DNA of 64,000 nucleotides from Flavobacterium sp. N502536 (lineage in GTDB: Bacteria > Bacteroidota > Bacteroidia > Flavobacteriales > Flavobacteriaceae). The position numbers and the translations under genes were made by a program. Shown here piece by piece: positions 19,535-26,906 of this stretch; position 1 is the stretch's first letter, and every line of letters begins with the position of its first letter. Below the pieces are notes generated by a model that was given only the letters and a program-made list of their open reading frames with translations, was not told the DNA's origin and searched no databases. The DNA is taken from NCBI RefSeq assembly GCF_025947345.1, contig NZ_CP110011.1:3658001-3722000 (forward strand), read 5' to 3'.

Positions 19535-19907
19535 TCACTTATATGAGTATGCCGTAATTCGCGTGGTGCCTAGAGTAGAACGTGAAGAGTTTCTGAATAT
19601 CGGAATCATTTTGTTTTGCAAAAAAAGCAAATTTATAAAGGTTCTTTTTCGTTTGAATAAAGAAAGAATACAAGCTCTTTCTGCCGATTTTGACATCGAA
19701 CAGTTAGAATGTAATTTAACGTCATTAGAAAAAATTGTTAGGGGTACTAAAGATGGAGGACCGATCGCTGCATTTGATATTCCGGAACGTTTTCGATGGT
19801 TGACCGCAATTCGAAGCTCGGCCATACAAACCTCAAGGCCACATCCGGGTTTGTGTCAGGATTTAGAAAAAACGATCCAAAGATTATTTGAAGAATTAGT
19901 TCTTTAG
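19524..19907 (+). CDS. DUF3037 family protein
   Basis: 127 residues with the family pattern YEYAVIRVVPRVEREEFLNIGIILFC near the N-terminus and LCQDLEKTIQRLFEELVL at the end. Its ATG lies 11 bp inside the upstream HipA-like gene in another frame. Genes of this family are often found directly after HipA-like kinase genes, as here; the molecular role is unknown. Ends at the bidirectional terminator shared with the pectate lyase gene. Confidence 0.75.
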   Translation: MQDSHLYEYAVIRVVPRVEREEFLNIGIILFCKKSKFIKVLFRLNKERIQALSADFDIEQLECNLTSLEKIVRGTKDGGPIAAFDIPERFRWLTAIRSSAIQTSRPHPGLCQDLEKTIQRLFEELVL

Positions 19908-19910
19908 GAG

Positions 19911-19934
19911 AGGTTCAAAGGTTCAAAGGTTCAG
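19911..19934. repeat. Octamer tandem repeat
   Basis: AGGTTCAA, AGGTTCAA, AGGTTCAG in direct tandem, starting 4 bp after the DUF3037 stop. It runs into GGTTCAGAGTGGCAAAGGTT (19928-19947), which recurs exactly at 29431-29450. Confidence 0.7.
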
Positions 19935-19982
19935 AGTGGCAAAGGTTTTATACTCTTTGTCTTTTCTTTACTGTTTTGCCAA

Positions 19983-20067
19983 TAAAAAAAACAACCACAT
20001 AAATAATTTAAGAATTTGTAAGGCTAACGGCCTGACAGGCTTAAAAAATTTATGTGGTAAAAAAAAC
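19983..20067. terminator. Bidirectional terminator between DUF3037 and pectate lyase genes
   Basis: Arms ACCACATAAAT (19994-20004) and ATTTATGTGGT (20048-20058) are perfectly complementary and are flanked by an A-run on the left and an A/T run on the right. An inner stem (AGGCTAAC / GGCCTGACAGGCTT region) adds a second hairpin. Placed between convergent genes. Confidence 0.7.
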
Positions 20068-20083
20068 TAAGTTGGATTTCTAA

Positions 20084-21196
20084 TTAAAAGGACCCGCAGA
20101 TATTGCCGCCTAAAGTTGCTCCTGCATTGGCAGAGATATCAGCTTTAACAGCAGTTTTGTTCAATTTTACGATCGAATAGGGTGGAGTAAAAGCAGTGCC
20201 GCTTCCGGCTTGATTTCCGGTTGTATTGGTAAAAACATTGTCCGTTGCTGTAACAGCAGTAAAACCGCTCATTAGATCGATTGGAGTTTTTACACCTTCA
20301 AAAACGTTGCTTTCTACATTTAAATTAGCTTCAAAACCTGCCGCAATACATTTATTACTTACCGTGCTGTTAAAGAAGTTGTTTACCAGATGTACTTTTC
20401 CAAAACGAACTCTTGGCATTCTTTCTTTGCAACCAGGAGCCCACCAGCAGCGAGCGAAAGTGATTCTTAATTTTCCGCGATCGGCAGTTGCACCGTCACT
20501 GGAACCAATCAAATTAGAGTACCTGTGATCGTCAGAACCTCCGGGACCTCCGGCTTTGGGAGCTTTTAAATAACCGAATTTTGTATAAGATACCGTAATG
20601 TAATCTGATTTATTTTTGATGTCGAAGTTTCCGTCAACTCCATCTCTGAATTCACAATGGTCCACCCATACATTTTGACAATCATCTAAAATAGCATTGT
20701 CCCAGCCATCTGTATCATAAGCTCCGGGTCCTTCAAAAATAAGGTTTCTGATAATTAGATTCGTGCATCTTTTGATGTTGATGATACCCGAACCATCTTT
20801 CGTTTGATTGGTAGAAACCAGTTTTGCACCGCTTGCACCGTAAATGGTTTTACCGCTTTGGTCCTGTAGTGATAATCTTGTAGTAACCGTAATTGTACCA
20901 CTAACTTTGATCACTTTTACAGCACTGTTTTCAATAGCCGATTTCAATTGAGCATAATTCGTTACTACTTCTTCTGCTGATGTACCTCCACCAGTCGTTC
21001 CTCCATTTTGAGAAGCCCATCCGGGAACCTGAGCACAGTTTCCAATTTTTGCCGTCAAATTGCCTGAGGCAGTTGTGGTGGTTTCTAAAAGAGCATTTTC
21101 ACTGCTTTGTGGTGTTGCAATTTCTTCGGTATTACAGGCTGCAAAACCGAGAACCAGCGTTAGTAAAAACGCTGAGAATGTTGATTTAAATTTCAT
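20084..21196 (-). CDS. Pectate lyase, exported lipoprotein (PL1-like)
   Basis: 370 residues. The N-terminus FLLTLVLGFAACNTEE is a lipoprotein signal with lipobox Cys at about 20. The parallel beta-helix follows, with the family signatures VWVDHCEFRDGVDGNFDIKN (calcium-site region) and a CWWAPGCKERMPRVRFGKVHLVNNFF stretch holding the catalytic Arg. It cleaves polygalacturonate by beta-elimination; as a lipoprotein it would sit on the envelope. No SusC/SusD or uronate genes are nearby, so it is outside a full pectin locus. Palindromes upstream (21259-21272, 21343-21354) are possible operators. Confidence 0.9.
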   Translation of the reverse strand: MKFKSTFSAFLLTLVLGFAACNTEEIATPQSSENALLETTTTASGNLTAKIGNCAQVPGWASQNGGTTGGGTSAEEVVTNYAQLKSAIENSAVKVIKVSGTITVTTRLSLQDQSGKTIYGASGAKLVSTNQTKDGSGIINIKRCTNLIIRNLIFEGPGAYDTDGWDNAILDDCQNVWVDHCEFRDGVDGNFDIKNKSDYITVSYTKFGYLKAPKAGGPGGSDDHRYSNLIGSSDGATADRGKLRITFARCWWAPGCKERMPRVRFGKVHLVNNFFNSTVSNKCIAAGFEANLNVESNVFEGVKTPIDLMSGFTAVTATDNVFTNTTGNQAGSGTAFTPPYSIVKLNKTAVKADISANAGATLGGNICGSF

Positions 21197-21258
21197 AATA
21201 ATTAAGTTTGGTTAAATAGTTAATAGTGCAAATCTGCTTATAATTAGTATGAAAAAAG

Positions 21259-21272
21259 TTGAACTTGTTCAA
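21259..21272. promoter_or_regulatory. Inverted repeat upstream of pectate lyase
   Basis: TTGAAC-TT-GTTCAA, perfect 6-bp arms, 63 bp upstream of the lyase ATG. The position fits an operator or activator site for the lyase promoter. Confidence 0.35.
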
Positions 21273-21333
21273 TGTTTTGAAAATATTTTACTATTAATTG
21301 TGCCCGCAGTAACCTTTACATTACAAAAAAGTA

Positions 21334-21354
21334 TATTTTTGCGTAATCGATTAC
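21334..21354 (+). promoter_or_regulatory. Crp-like gene promoter with LacI-type palindrome at the start site
   Basis: TATTTTTG (21334-21341) matches TAnnTTTG. It is followed at once by the perfect 12-bp palindrome GTAATCGATTAC (21343-21354), which would cover the transcription start. Palindromes with a central CG of this form are typical LacI-family operators. No LacI gene is in the window. Confidence 0.5.
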
Positions 21355-21414
21355 ATTATTTTTCATTCATTCACATACTTACGCCCCTGAGTAAGAATAA
21401 AAAGTAAAAACCAC

Positions 21415-21984
21415 ATGTATAAAAACCTACGATTGAGTATTGAGCGCAAGATTCCGTTAACGGACGAAGAATGGAATTTGGTGGTGGAAAAAGTAAAGTT
21501 TATTAAACTTAAAAAAAATGAATTTCTGCAGATTCAGGATTCAAACAGTTCTTATGAAGGTTTTATTTTAAAAGGTACTTTCAAAACGTATATTCTAAAT
21601 GATAATGGTACCGAAAGTGTCATTTTCTTCTCTTTCGAAAACGAGTGGATCTGCGATCTCGAAAGTTTCTATCATCAAAAACCAACCACCTATAATATTA
21701 AAGCGATTGAAGACAGCGAGATTTTAGTGATTAGTAAAGCCAACAAAGCGCTTTTGTTTGAACAGGTACCCAAGTTGATTCAGTTTCACATTTTAATGGT
21801 TGAAAGGGCCAATATTGCCATTCAGCAGAGACTTATTGATGTACTAAACAAAACTTCAAAGCAAAGATACCTCGAGTTTATAGCACGGTATTCGCACAAG
21901 GCGGAGAAAATCAATAATCGAAATTTATCCTCTTATCTTGGGGTTTCACATGAATTTTTATCGAAGATTAAGAGGAGTTGCTAA
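21415..21984 (+). CDS. Crp/Fnr family transcriptional regulator
   Basis: 189 residues: an N-terminal cyclic-nucleotide-binding-type beta-barrel (KLKKNEFLQIQDSNSSYEGFILKGTFKTYI, ESVIFFSFENEWICDLESF) and a C-terminal helix-turn-helix (NRNLSSYLGVSHEFLSKIKR). Members of this short Bacteroidetes group usually lack the residues that bind cAMP. Divergent from the pectate lyase gene, 218 bp away, so the two may share control elements; this is inference. Confidence 0.85.
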   Translation: MYKNLRLSIERKIPLTDEEWNLVVEKVKFIKLKKNEFLQIQDSNSSYEGFILKGTFKTYILNDNGTESVIFFSFENEWICDLESFYHQKPTTYNIKAIEDSEILVISKANKALLFEQVPKLIQFHILMVERANIAIQQRLIDVLNKTSKQRYLEFIARYSHKAEKINNRNLSSYLGVSHEFLSKIKRSC

Positions 21985-22166
21985 GGTTCTAAGGGGTTAA
22001 GTTTTTTTTGTAGTGTGGTTTTGAAAAATAGAGGCAAGAAGAAAGAAGCAAGAAGCATAAACTTTGCGTCTTCGCGTCTTTGCGAGCATATGCTGTACCA
22101 ACCAAAAAAACTTTGCGAATCTTTGCGTAACCCTTCGCTAACGTTGCGGTTAAATTCATTCCGGGA

Positions 22167-22715
22167 TTAAAAATCCAATATCCCAAACAGACATTTATCA
22201 GAAAAGTGAAGTGTTATATTTTCCTTTTCCGGATTTTCAATTACCAACAAATCATAAGACTTTAGATCGTATGATTTCTCATTAATTTTGATAACTGCTG
22301 TATGTAACGAAAATAAAAGTACTATTTGAGCATTACAACTTTGATTGCCATCTGTTACTTTCAGCTTGTGATGGGATGTTTTTTCAGAAACCATCCAATT
22401 AAAGTCAATGCCTTTTGTATAAGAAGTCACTTCATCATCCGAATTAAATTCCATGATTTCATATTGTTTATATTCTTTTTTTTCTTTGTTTATCTCAACA
22501 TGTAATTGGTTGTCAAGCATAACCAAGTATCGATGATAGCCCTTAAATTGGGTAAACTCTGAAGGCTCTTTCTCTATGGTGGCACTGCTTATTCTGAATG
22601 TAAAATCTCTATCGGCATAATTTGCTGTTTTCGGATAGATCATATATTCGTAGGTCAATCCACCACTCCAAACAGAGGCTTTACTATTTTCTTTAGGTAA
22701 AAGGTGTAGGTTCAT
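22167..22715 (-). CDS. HutD/Ves family cupin protein
   Basis: 182 residues fitting the HutD family: LPKENSKASVWSGGLTYEYMIYP near the N-terminus, FTFRISSATIEKEPSEFTQFKGYHRYLVMLD (typical TPFS.F.G..R.. block) and a second cupin half ending DKCLFGILDF. HutD proteins often accompany histidine-degradation genes and are thought to influence that pathway; hutH lies about 10 kb away here, not adjacent. Preceded and followed by repeat-rich spacers. Confidence 0.8.
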   Translation of the reverse strand: MNLHLLPKENSKASVWSGGLTYEYMIYPKTANYADRDFTFRISSATIEKEPSEFTQFKGYHRYLVMLDNQLHVEINKEKKEYKQYEIMEFNSDDEVTSYTKGIDFNWMVSEKTSHHKLKVTDGNQSCNAQIVLLFSLHTAVIKINEKSYDLKSYDLLVIENPEKENITLHFSDKCLFGILDF

Positions 22716-22824
22716 TTTTTATTATTGGAGGTTCAGAGTGGGATAATAACAAAGGTTCAAAGGTTTTTATGAGGTACTAAGGTCCTAAGGTGCTGAGTTG
22801 TTAAGTTTTTTTAGCTTTTACTCT

Positions 22825-22892
22825 CAAACCTGAAACCTGAAACTTGAAACCTGAAACTTGAAACATTAAACATTAAACTTGAAACTTGAAAC
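22825..22892. repeat. Heptamer tandem array of about nine units
   Basis: A run with strict 7-nt period: units TGAAACC, TGAAACT, TGAAACA and TTAAACA/T follow each other without gaps. It ends 9 bp before the stop codon of the GNAT gene. The same unit occurs inverted at 13765-13873. Confidence 0.85.
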
Positions 22893-22900
22893 AAATAAAA

Positions 22901-23407
22901 CTAAATAATCTTCTCTAAGAAAATAAACTCCAGAGGATTCTCTGAAATAGTAACGTGAATCTCGCTTTCAGGAAAAGCTTCTCTTTCGCCTGTATCAACA
23001 TAGCCATGACGTTTATACCAGGCAATAAGCTCTTCGCGAACCGATATCACCGTCATGATAATACTTGACAATCCTAAAGCTTTTGCATGATTTTCGGCTT
23101 CCGACAGCATCTTTTTTCCGATACCGCTATTTTGTAATTCCGGTGAAACCGTTAACATTCCCAAATACAATTGATGTCCTTTTTCGACTAGTAAAACCGA
23201 ACCAATAAGGGTATTATTCTCCGTATATTTCAGAATTGTGTTCTTAGGATTTTGAATTGTTTGGGTCAATTCTTCTTCGTTGGTTCTTTTTCCTTCTAAT
23301 AAATTGGCTTCGGTCGTCCAGCCTTTTTTAGAGGTTTCGCCTCGATATGCTGAATTGATTAAGATATTCAAAGCAGGAATATCGGCTAATGTTGCTTTTG
23401 AGATCAT
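22901..23407 (-). CDS. GNAT family N-acetyltransferase
   Basis: 168 residues with the acetyl-CoA motif V-SPELQNSGIGKKMLSEAENHA (Q-x-x-G-x-G/A) at about 90-110, preceded by YLGMLTVSPEL and followed by IMTVISVREELIAWYKRHGYVDTGERE. The cytosolic enzyme transfers an acetyl group from acetyl-CoA; the substrate cannot be read from the sequence. Lies 105 bp downstream of the S10 peptidase gene, separated by a hairpin. Confidence 0.9.
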   Translation of the reverse strand: MISKATLADIPALNILINSAYRGETSKKGWTTEANLLEGKRTNEEELTQTIQNPKNTILKYTENNTLIGSVLLVEKGHQLYLGMLTVSPELQNSGIGKKMLSEAENHAKALGLSSIIMTVISVREELIAWYKRHGYVDTGEREAFPESEIHVTISENPLEFIFLEKII

Positions 23408-23448
23408 GAAATGTGTTCTGTAATTATAAAGTATATTTTAAAAAATTT

Positions 23449-23480
23449 TTCTTGCCTCCAGCTTTAGCCGGAGACAAGAA
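23449..23480 (-). terminator. Hairpin terminator of the S10 peptidase gene
   Basis: A nearly perfect 32-nt hairpin (outer arms TTCTTG / CAAGAA, inner CTCC-AGCTTTAGC-GGAG) followed on the minus strand by an A/T-rich run. The inner part belongs to the AGCTTTAGC palindrome family also found at 25.2-25.4 kb. Confidence 0.6.
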
Positions 23481-23512
23481 AATTGCATTAGAAGATGGCT
23501 TTAGCCTCATCT

Positions 23513-25039
23513 TTAGTATTTTGCAGGTTGCCCGGCTTTAGGTAAGGATTGTTTTATAAAGGTTCTGATGTCTTCGTTTGCAGCTTCTAAGTCTGCTTTT
23601 CTTAAATACATCATATGACCGCTTCTATACCCTTTCCATGACATTCTACCGGTTAGTTTTCCACTTGGGTCCATTTGCCATAAATCGTATTTAGAATTAA
23701 AGTAGTCACATGCACCATCATAATATCCGGATTGCACCATTACATGCAAATATGGATTTTGTGCCATAGCTTGTCTCAGGTTTTCTCCTGTTCTGTCATT
23801 AGATCTGTCCCAAGGATGCACAGAGCCAAACATATTGTATTTAAAATCAGTTTTGTAATTCAGATTGTTGCGCAAGTACATATTGATGGCCGGTGTAAAC
23901 GAATGCAACCAGGAAGTAAGTTCGGCATTAAAATCAGGGCTTTCGCCTGAATCTTTGCGGTCAATTCCTTTGTATCTGGAATCAAGTCTTCCTACCGTAT
24001 AGCCCTTATCTCTCAATAATTCTTTCCAAAAATAATCGTAAGGAACATCTAAATTGTTTTGCTGGATTACTTTCTCCGGAATACCTGAATAACGTGCTAT
24101 TTTAGCACCAATTTCTTTTCTTTTTTGTTCGTCCAGAGAGCCTCCTTTGGTCAATGCAGGAAGAAGCTCATTTACGGTAAAATCTTCAACTTCGGGTAAC
24201 ATATCAGTTAAATCTTTGTTTTGCAGATCAGGAGGAAGCATCTTGTGATACCAGGCAGTAGCTGCAAAATAAGGCAATTTAAGAGCAGCATCAGAAACGA
24301 CTCCGCGTGTTATTCCTAATTCAGTTGGGGAAACCAAAATCACTCCGTTAAGATACATCCATTGGTTGTTTTGCAATTGAAGCGCTAATCCCGAAACGCG
24401 GGTAGTACCATAACTTTCGCCTATCAGGTATTTTGGTGAAGCCCAGCGATTGGTGCGGGTTACAAACCCATTGATCCAGTCGGCCAGGTATTTAATGTCG
24501 GCATTTACACCAAAGAATTTTGTAGTAGGAATGTCTTTGCTGGTAGGTCTTGAATAGGCTGTATTAACAGGGTTAACAAAAACGATATCAGCAACGTCTA
24601 AGATCGAATACGGATTTTCCTTTATTCCGTAAGGCTGCAAGGGGTAGCCCTCATCATCAATATTCAACAAACTTGGCCCTGTATAAGCAATCTGCATCCA
24701 AACCGAAGCAGAACCCGGACCACCGTTAAATGAAATAACCAAAGGACGCGAAGTCTGATCTTTTACATCCGAACGCTCATAATAAGTATAGAACAATCCG
24801 GCAATGGCTTTTCCGTCTTCATCCCAAACCGGCATCGTACCCGTTGTGGCTTTATAAGGAACTTTTTGTCCTTTTATGGTAGTCGTATGATTTGTGATGA
24901 CATTAGAATCCGGATTGAAAGTAAGATTAGAAGGCGAATTTTCTTCTTTTGCAGGGGCTTGGGGAGCTTTTGGTTTTGATTCCTGAGCATAGGAAGCAAA
25001 AAATCCAGCCAGAAGGAATGTAATTAGTGTTTTTTTCAT
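23513..25039 (-). CDS. Exported serine carboxypeptidase (S10 family)
   Basis: 508 residues with a signal peptide (KKTLITFLLAGFFASYAQ) and a Pro/Ala-rich linker. S10 landmarks: FNGGPGSASVW (oxyanion region), YLIGESYGTTR (catalytic Ser), YYDGACDY (Asp region) and SGHMMYLRK (His). These enzymes remove C-terminal residues from peptides. Likely periplasmic, feeding peptide catabolism. Monocistronic by spacing. Confidence 0.92.
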   Translation of the reverse strand: MKKTLITFLLAGFFASYAQESKPKAPQAPAKEENSPSNLTFNPDSNVITNHTTTIKGQKVPYKATTGTMPVWDEDGKAIAGLFYTYYERSDVKDQTSRPLVISFNGGPGSASVWMQIAYTGPSLLNIDDEGYPLQPYGIKENPYSILDVADIVFVNPVNTAYSRPTSKDIPTTKFFGVNADIKYLADWINGFVTRTNRWASPKYLIGESYGTTRVSGLALQLQNNQWMYLNGVILVSPTELGITRGVVSDAALKLPYFAATAWYHKMLPPDLQNKDLTDMLPEVEDFTVNELLPALTKGGSLDEQKRKEIGAKIARYSGIPEKVIQQNNLDVPYDYFWKELLRDKGYTVGRLDSRYKGIDRKDSGESPDFNAELTSWLHSFTPAINMYLRNNLNYKTDFKYNMFGSVHPWDRSNDRTGENLRQAMAQNPYLHVMVQSGYYDGACDYFNSKYDLWQMDPSGKLTGRMSWKGYRSGHMMYLRKADLEAANEDIRTFIKQSLPKAGQPAKY

Positions 25040-25441
25040 AGAAATAGAGAGTTGTTTTAATGATGGGATTTCAATGCTCTAAACTGGTAAATATTTAGAG
25101 TTTTTAAAGATATAAAAATAATAATAAGTGATGATTTTTAATTTTTAGGATAGACCAGGTAATTTTAGGAAGGATGGTGCAGGGTAGGGATGTGCATGTT
25201 TTTTTTGAATGACCTCCCGCTCAATGTCATTTGGCTAAAGCCCAATTCTTATTTTGAATACAAAACCCCCAGCTGAAGCTGAGGGCAATTGAATTGACCT
25301 GTTTTAAGGTTTATTTTTCAGATTTTTTTGAATAGCCTCCAGCTTCAGCTGGGGGAAAAAGGAAAAAGATCGAATAGGGTAGAATGGCTTTAGCCGAAAT
25401 TGTTGCGATTGTTAGCCCGATGAGAAACAAATTGCTATATT
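25040..25441. repeat. 402-bp gene-free spacer with AGCTTCAGCT/GGCTAAAGCC palindromes
   Basis: No ORF. Contains GGCTAAAGCC (about 25231-25240), CCCCCAGCTGAAGCTGAGGG (about 25266-25285), CTCCAGCTTCAGCTGGGGG (about 25337-25355) and TGGCTTTAGCC (about 25385-25395). The two long ones are reverse complements of one another apart from single mismatches, so they can pair with each other or fold individually. The rest is AT-rich. Confidence 0.65.
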
Positions 25442-25672
25442 TCATTTTTTTTGTGATTCAAAATAAGCCAAACGGGTTTTAATTCTTTCGACGATATTTA
25501 AGTCACTGTCGCCATGAATATCTCTTATGTTGTAATTCGGATTTCTCGGATCAGTAGTTTCCTGAAATTCATTTACGCCAAGATTAAAAAGCGCTTGTCC
25601 AAATCTTTGACTTGGATTTTTTTCTAAATAAGATTCTATTAGGTCCAGTATAAGTTTATGTTCTTTTTTCAT
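25442..25672 (-). CDS. Small conserved-looking protein, possible immunity-cluster member
   Basis: 76 residues: a hydrophilic helix (HKLILDLIESYLEKNP), then QRFGQALFNLGVNEF and NIRDIHGDSDLNIVERIKTRLAYF. I do not assign a family with confidence, but proteins with this RFGQ...NLG.NEF...RDI..DSD pattern are frequent in Bacteroidetes near toxin-immunity genes. The reading frame overlaps the upstream gene by 17 bp, so the two are translationally coupled. Confidence 0.6.
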   Translation of the reverse strand: MKKEHKLILDLIESYLEKNPSQRFGQALFNLGVNEFQETTDPRNPNYNIRDIHGDSDLNIVERIKTRLAYFESQKK

Positions 25673-26180
25673 TGGAGGTGTTTTGACTTAAATTTTCTAA
25701 AAATTTTATTGGGTCAGTGAGAAAGGATGTTGCATTTGAAGTTTTGATACTTTTAAGAATATCTTCTAATTGTGGTTGAAAAATAGCTCCTTTTAAATCG
25801 ATTAAAACAAATTGATTTTTTTTGCAGAGGTTTAGAATAGATTGAAGGACTTTTATAATATTTGATTCCTTTCTTAAATCAATTCGAAACTGAAATTCTT
25901 CAACTTTGGATTTATCGGCACTTAAACAGATACAGGCATCATTATCTTCATCATTATCTGCATTTCCTTTCCAGCTTAAATAAGTTTCATCGTTCCAGTC
26001 AGCTTTTGGAATAATTTGATCAAGTTCAGAAATAATCGAAGAAATATCACCATTGAAATTTTTCCATAAAGAATTTGTAGGAGGTAAAAAATCTGATTTG
26101 TTATTTTTGAAAATGCATTTATAGTTACTATCAATTGAATTTTGAGGAACTACAATTAAAAGATATTGCCAGATTGCCAT
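25656..26180 (-). CDS. Hypothetical protein, immunity-like
   Basis: 174 residues, no signal peptide, starting MAIWQYLLIVVPQNSID. A WQ(Y/F)...(V/I)P opening followed by an acidic, Trp-containing body is seen in some polymorphic-toxin immunity proteins; this is a resemblance, not a match I can prove. The middle holds an acidic stretch (NADNDEDNDACICLS). It lies 8 bp after the lipoprotein gene and overlaps the 76-residue gene. No toxin gene is adjacent. Confidence 0.6.
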   Translation of the reverse strand: MAIWQYLLIVVPQNSIDSNYKCIFKNNKSDFLPPTNSLWKNFNGDISSIISELDQIIPKADWNDETYLSWKGNADNDEDNDACICLSADKSKVEEFQFRIDLRKESNIIKVLQSILNLCKKNQFVLIDLKGAIFQPQLEDILKSIKTSNATSFLTDPIKFLENLSQNTSNEKRT

Positions 26181-26188
26181 TAGTTATA

Positions 26189-26782
26189 TTATTTAGGAGT
26201 GCTCTTTATTATTTTCTCAATCAATGCGTTTTGATTCTTAATGACCTTTTCGAATGAGGATTTCTTAGGGATATTTTCATTCTGATATTTTTCCATTACC
26301 GGAATTGTCAGAATAATTTTTAAGGCCGTATGATAATCACTAATAGCTTTACGTTTTTGATAAATTGTTTTGAGTAATTGGTTTAGTTCAGTTGTTTTTT
26401 GAATGTATTTTTCATTACTTTTTTCTAAAACATTAAGTATTTTGTTTTTTAAAATGGTGTCTCTTATTAGATTTACTTTACTATCTGCGTATCGATAATA
26501 ATCTTCTGATTTTTCATTATAATTATCAAATAGATTTAAAGTGTCTTTTGGATTAAATTTTTCTAATTCACTCTCTAAGGTTTTCAGTTCAATAGAATTA
26601 CTTACAAGTTCTTGATAAATTTCTTCAGATAAATCATCGTGGCTTCGATATCTTCCAATACTTATAGTTGTTTGTTCTTGCAAGGCTTCTGGGATTTGGT
26701 TTTTCTGAACTTTATGAGTTGGCTCAGTTTTATTGCAAGAGATTAAGGTTAATATCGATAGGATAACTATTTTTTTTAGCAT
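26189..26782 (-). CDS. Hypothetical lipoprotein
   Basis: 197 residues. The N-terminus KKIVILSILTLISCNKTEP is a lipoprotein signal with lipobox LISC. The mature part is highly charged and helical (LETLESELEKFNPKD, NKYIQKTTELNQLLK), probably coiled coil. I do not recognise the family. First gene of the three-gene unit 26782-25442. TATGTTTG (complement of 26815-26822) is a perfect -7 element 32 bp upstream of the ATG. Confidence 0.65.
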   Translation of the reverse strand: MLKKIVILSILTLISCNKTEPTHKVQKNQIPEALQEQTTISIGRYRSHDDLSEEIYQELVSNSIELKTLESELEKFNPKDTLNLFDNYNEKSEDYYRYADSKVNLIRDTILKNKILNVLEKSNEKYIQKTTELNQLLKTIYQKRKAISDYHTALKIILTIPVMEKYQNENIPKKSSFEKVIKNQNALIEKIIKSTPK

Positions 26783-26814
26783 TTATATATTTTTTACATT
26801 AATTAATTCTAAAT

Positions 26815-26822
26815 CAAACATA
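26815..26822 (-). promoter_or_regulatory. -7 promoter element of the lipoprotein/immunity-like unit
   Basis: TATGTTTG on the minus strand matches TAnnTTTG. A TTTG lies 23 nt further upstream, inside the thrC terminator stem; the spacing is a little long. Confidence 0.45.
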
Positions 26823-26836
26823 AGAAACTTATAAAA

Positions 26837-26885
26837 AGAAAGCCACAAATTACGGTAAAATAAATTTCTGTAATTTGTGGCTTTA
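26837..26885 (-). terminator. Terminator of the thr operon
   Basis: Perfect 14-bp arms AAGCCACAAATTAC (26840-26853) and GTAATTTGTGGCTT (26870-26883), followed on the minus strand by TCTTTTTAT. It lies about 25 bp after the thrC stop codon. Confidence 0.85.
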
Positions 26886-26906
26886 AAATTTTATAAAGAG
26901 ATGAAA

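Noticed and set aside
19535-19825. 96-codon minus-strand ORF opposite DUF3037
   Set aside because: Shadow frame; the plus-strand protein matches a known family.
18752-19907. Classic HipBA toxin-antitoxin module
   Set aside because: No HipB-like helix-turn-helix gene is present and the kinase-like protein is much shorter than HipA; it fits the HipA-like/DUF3037 pair instead.
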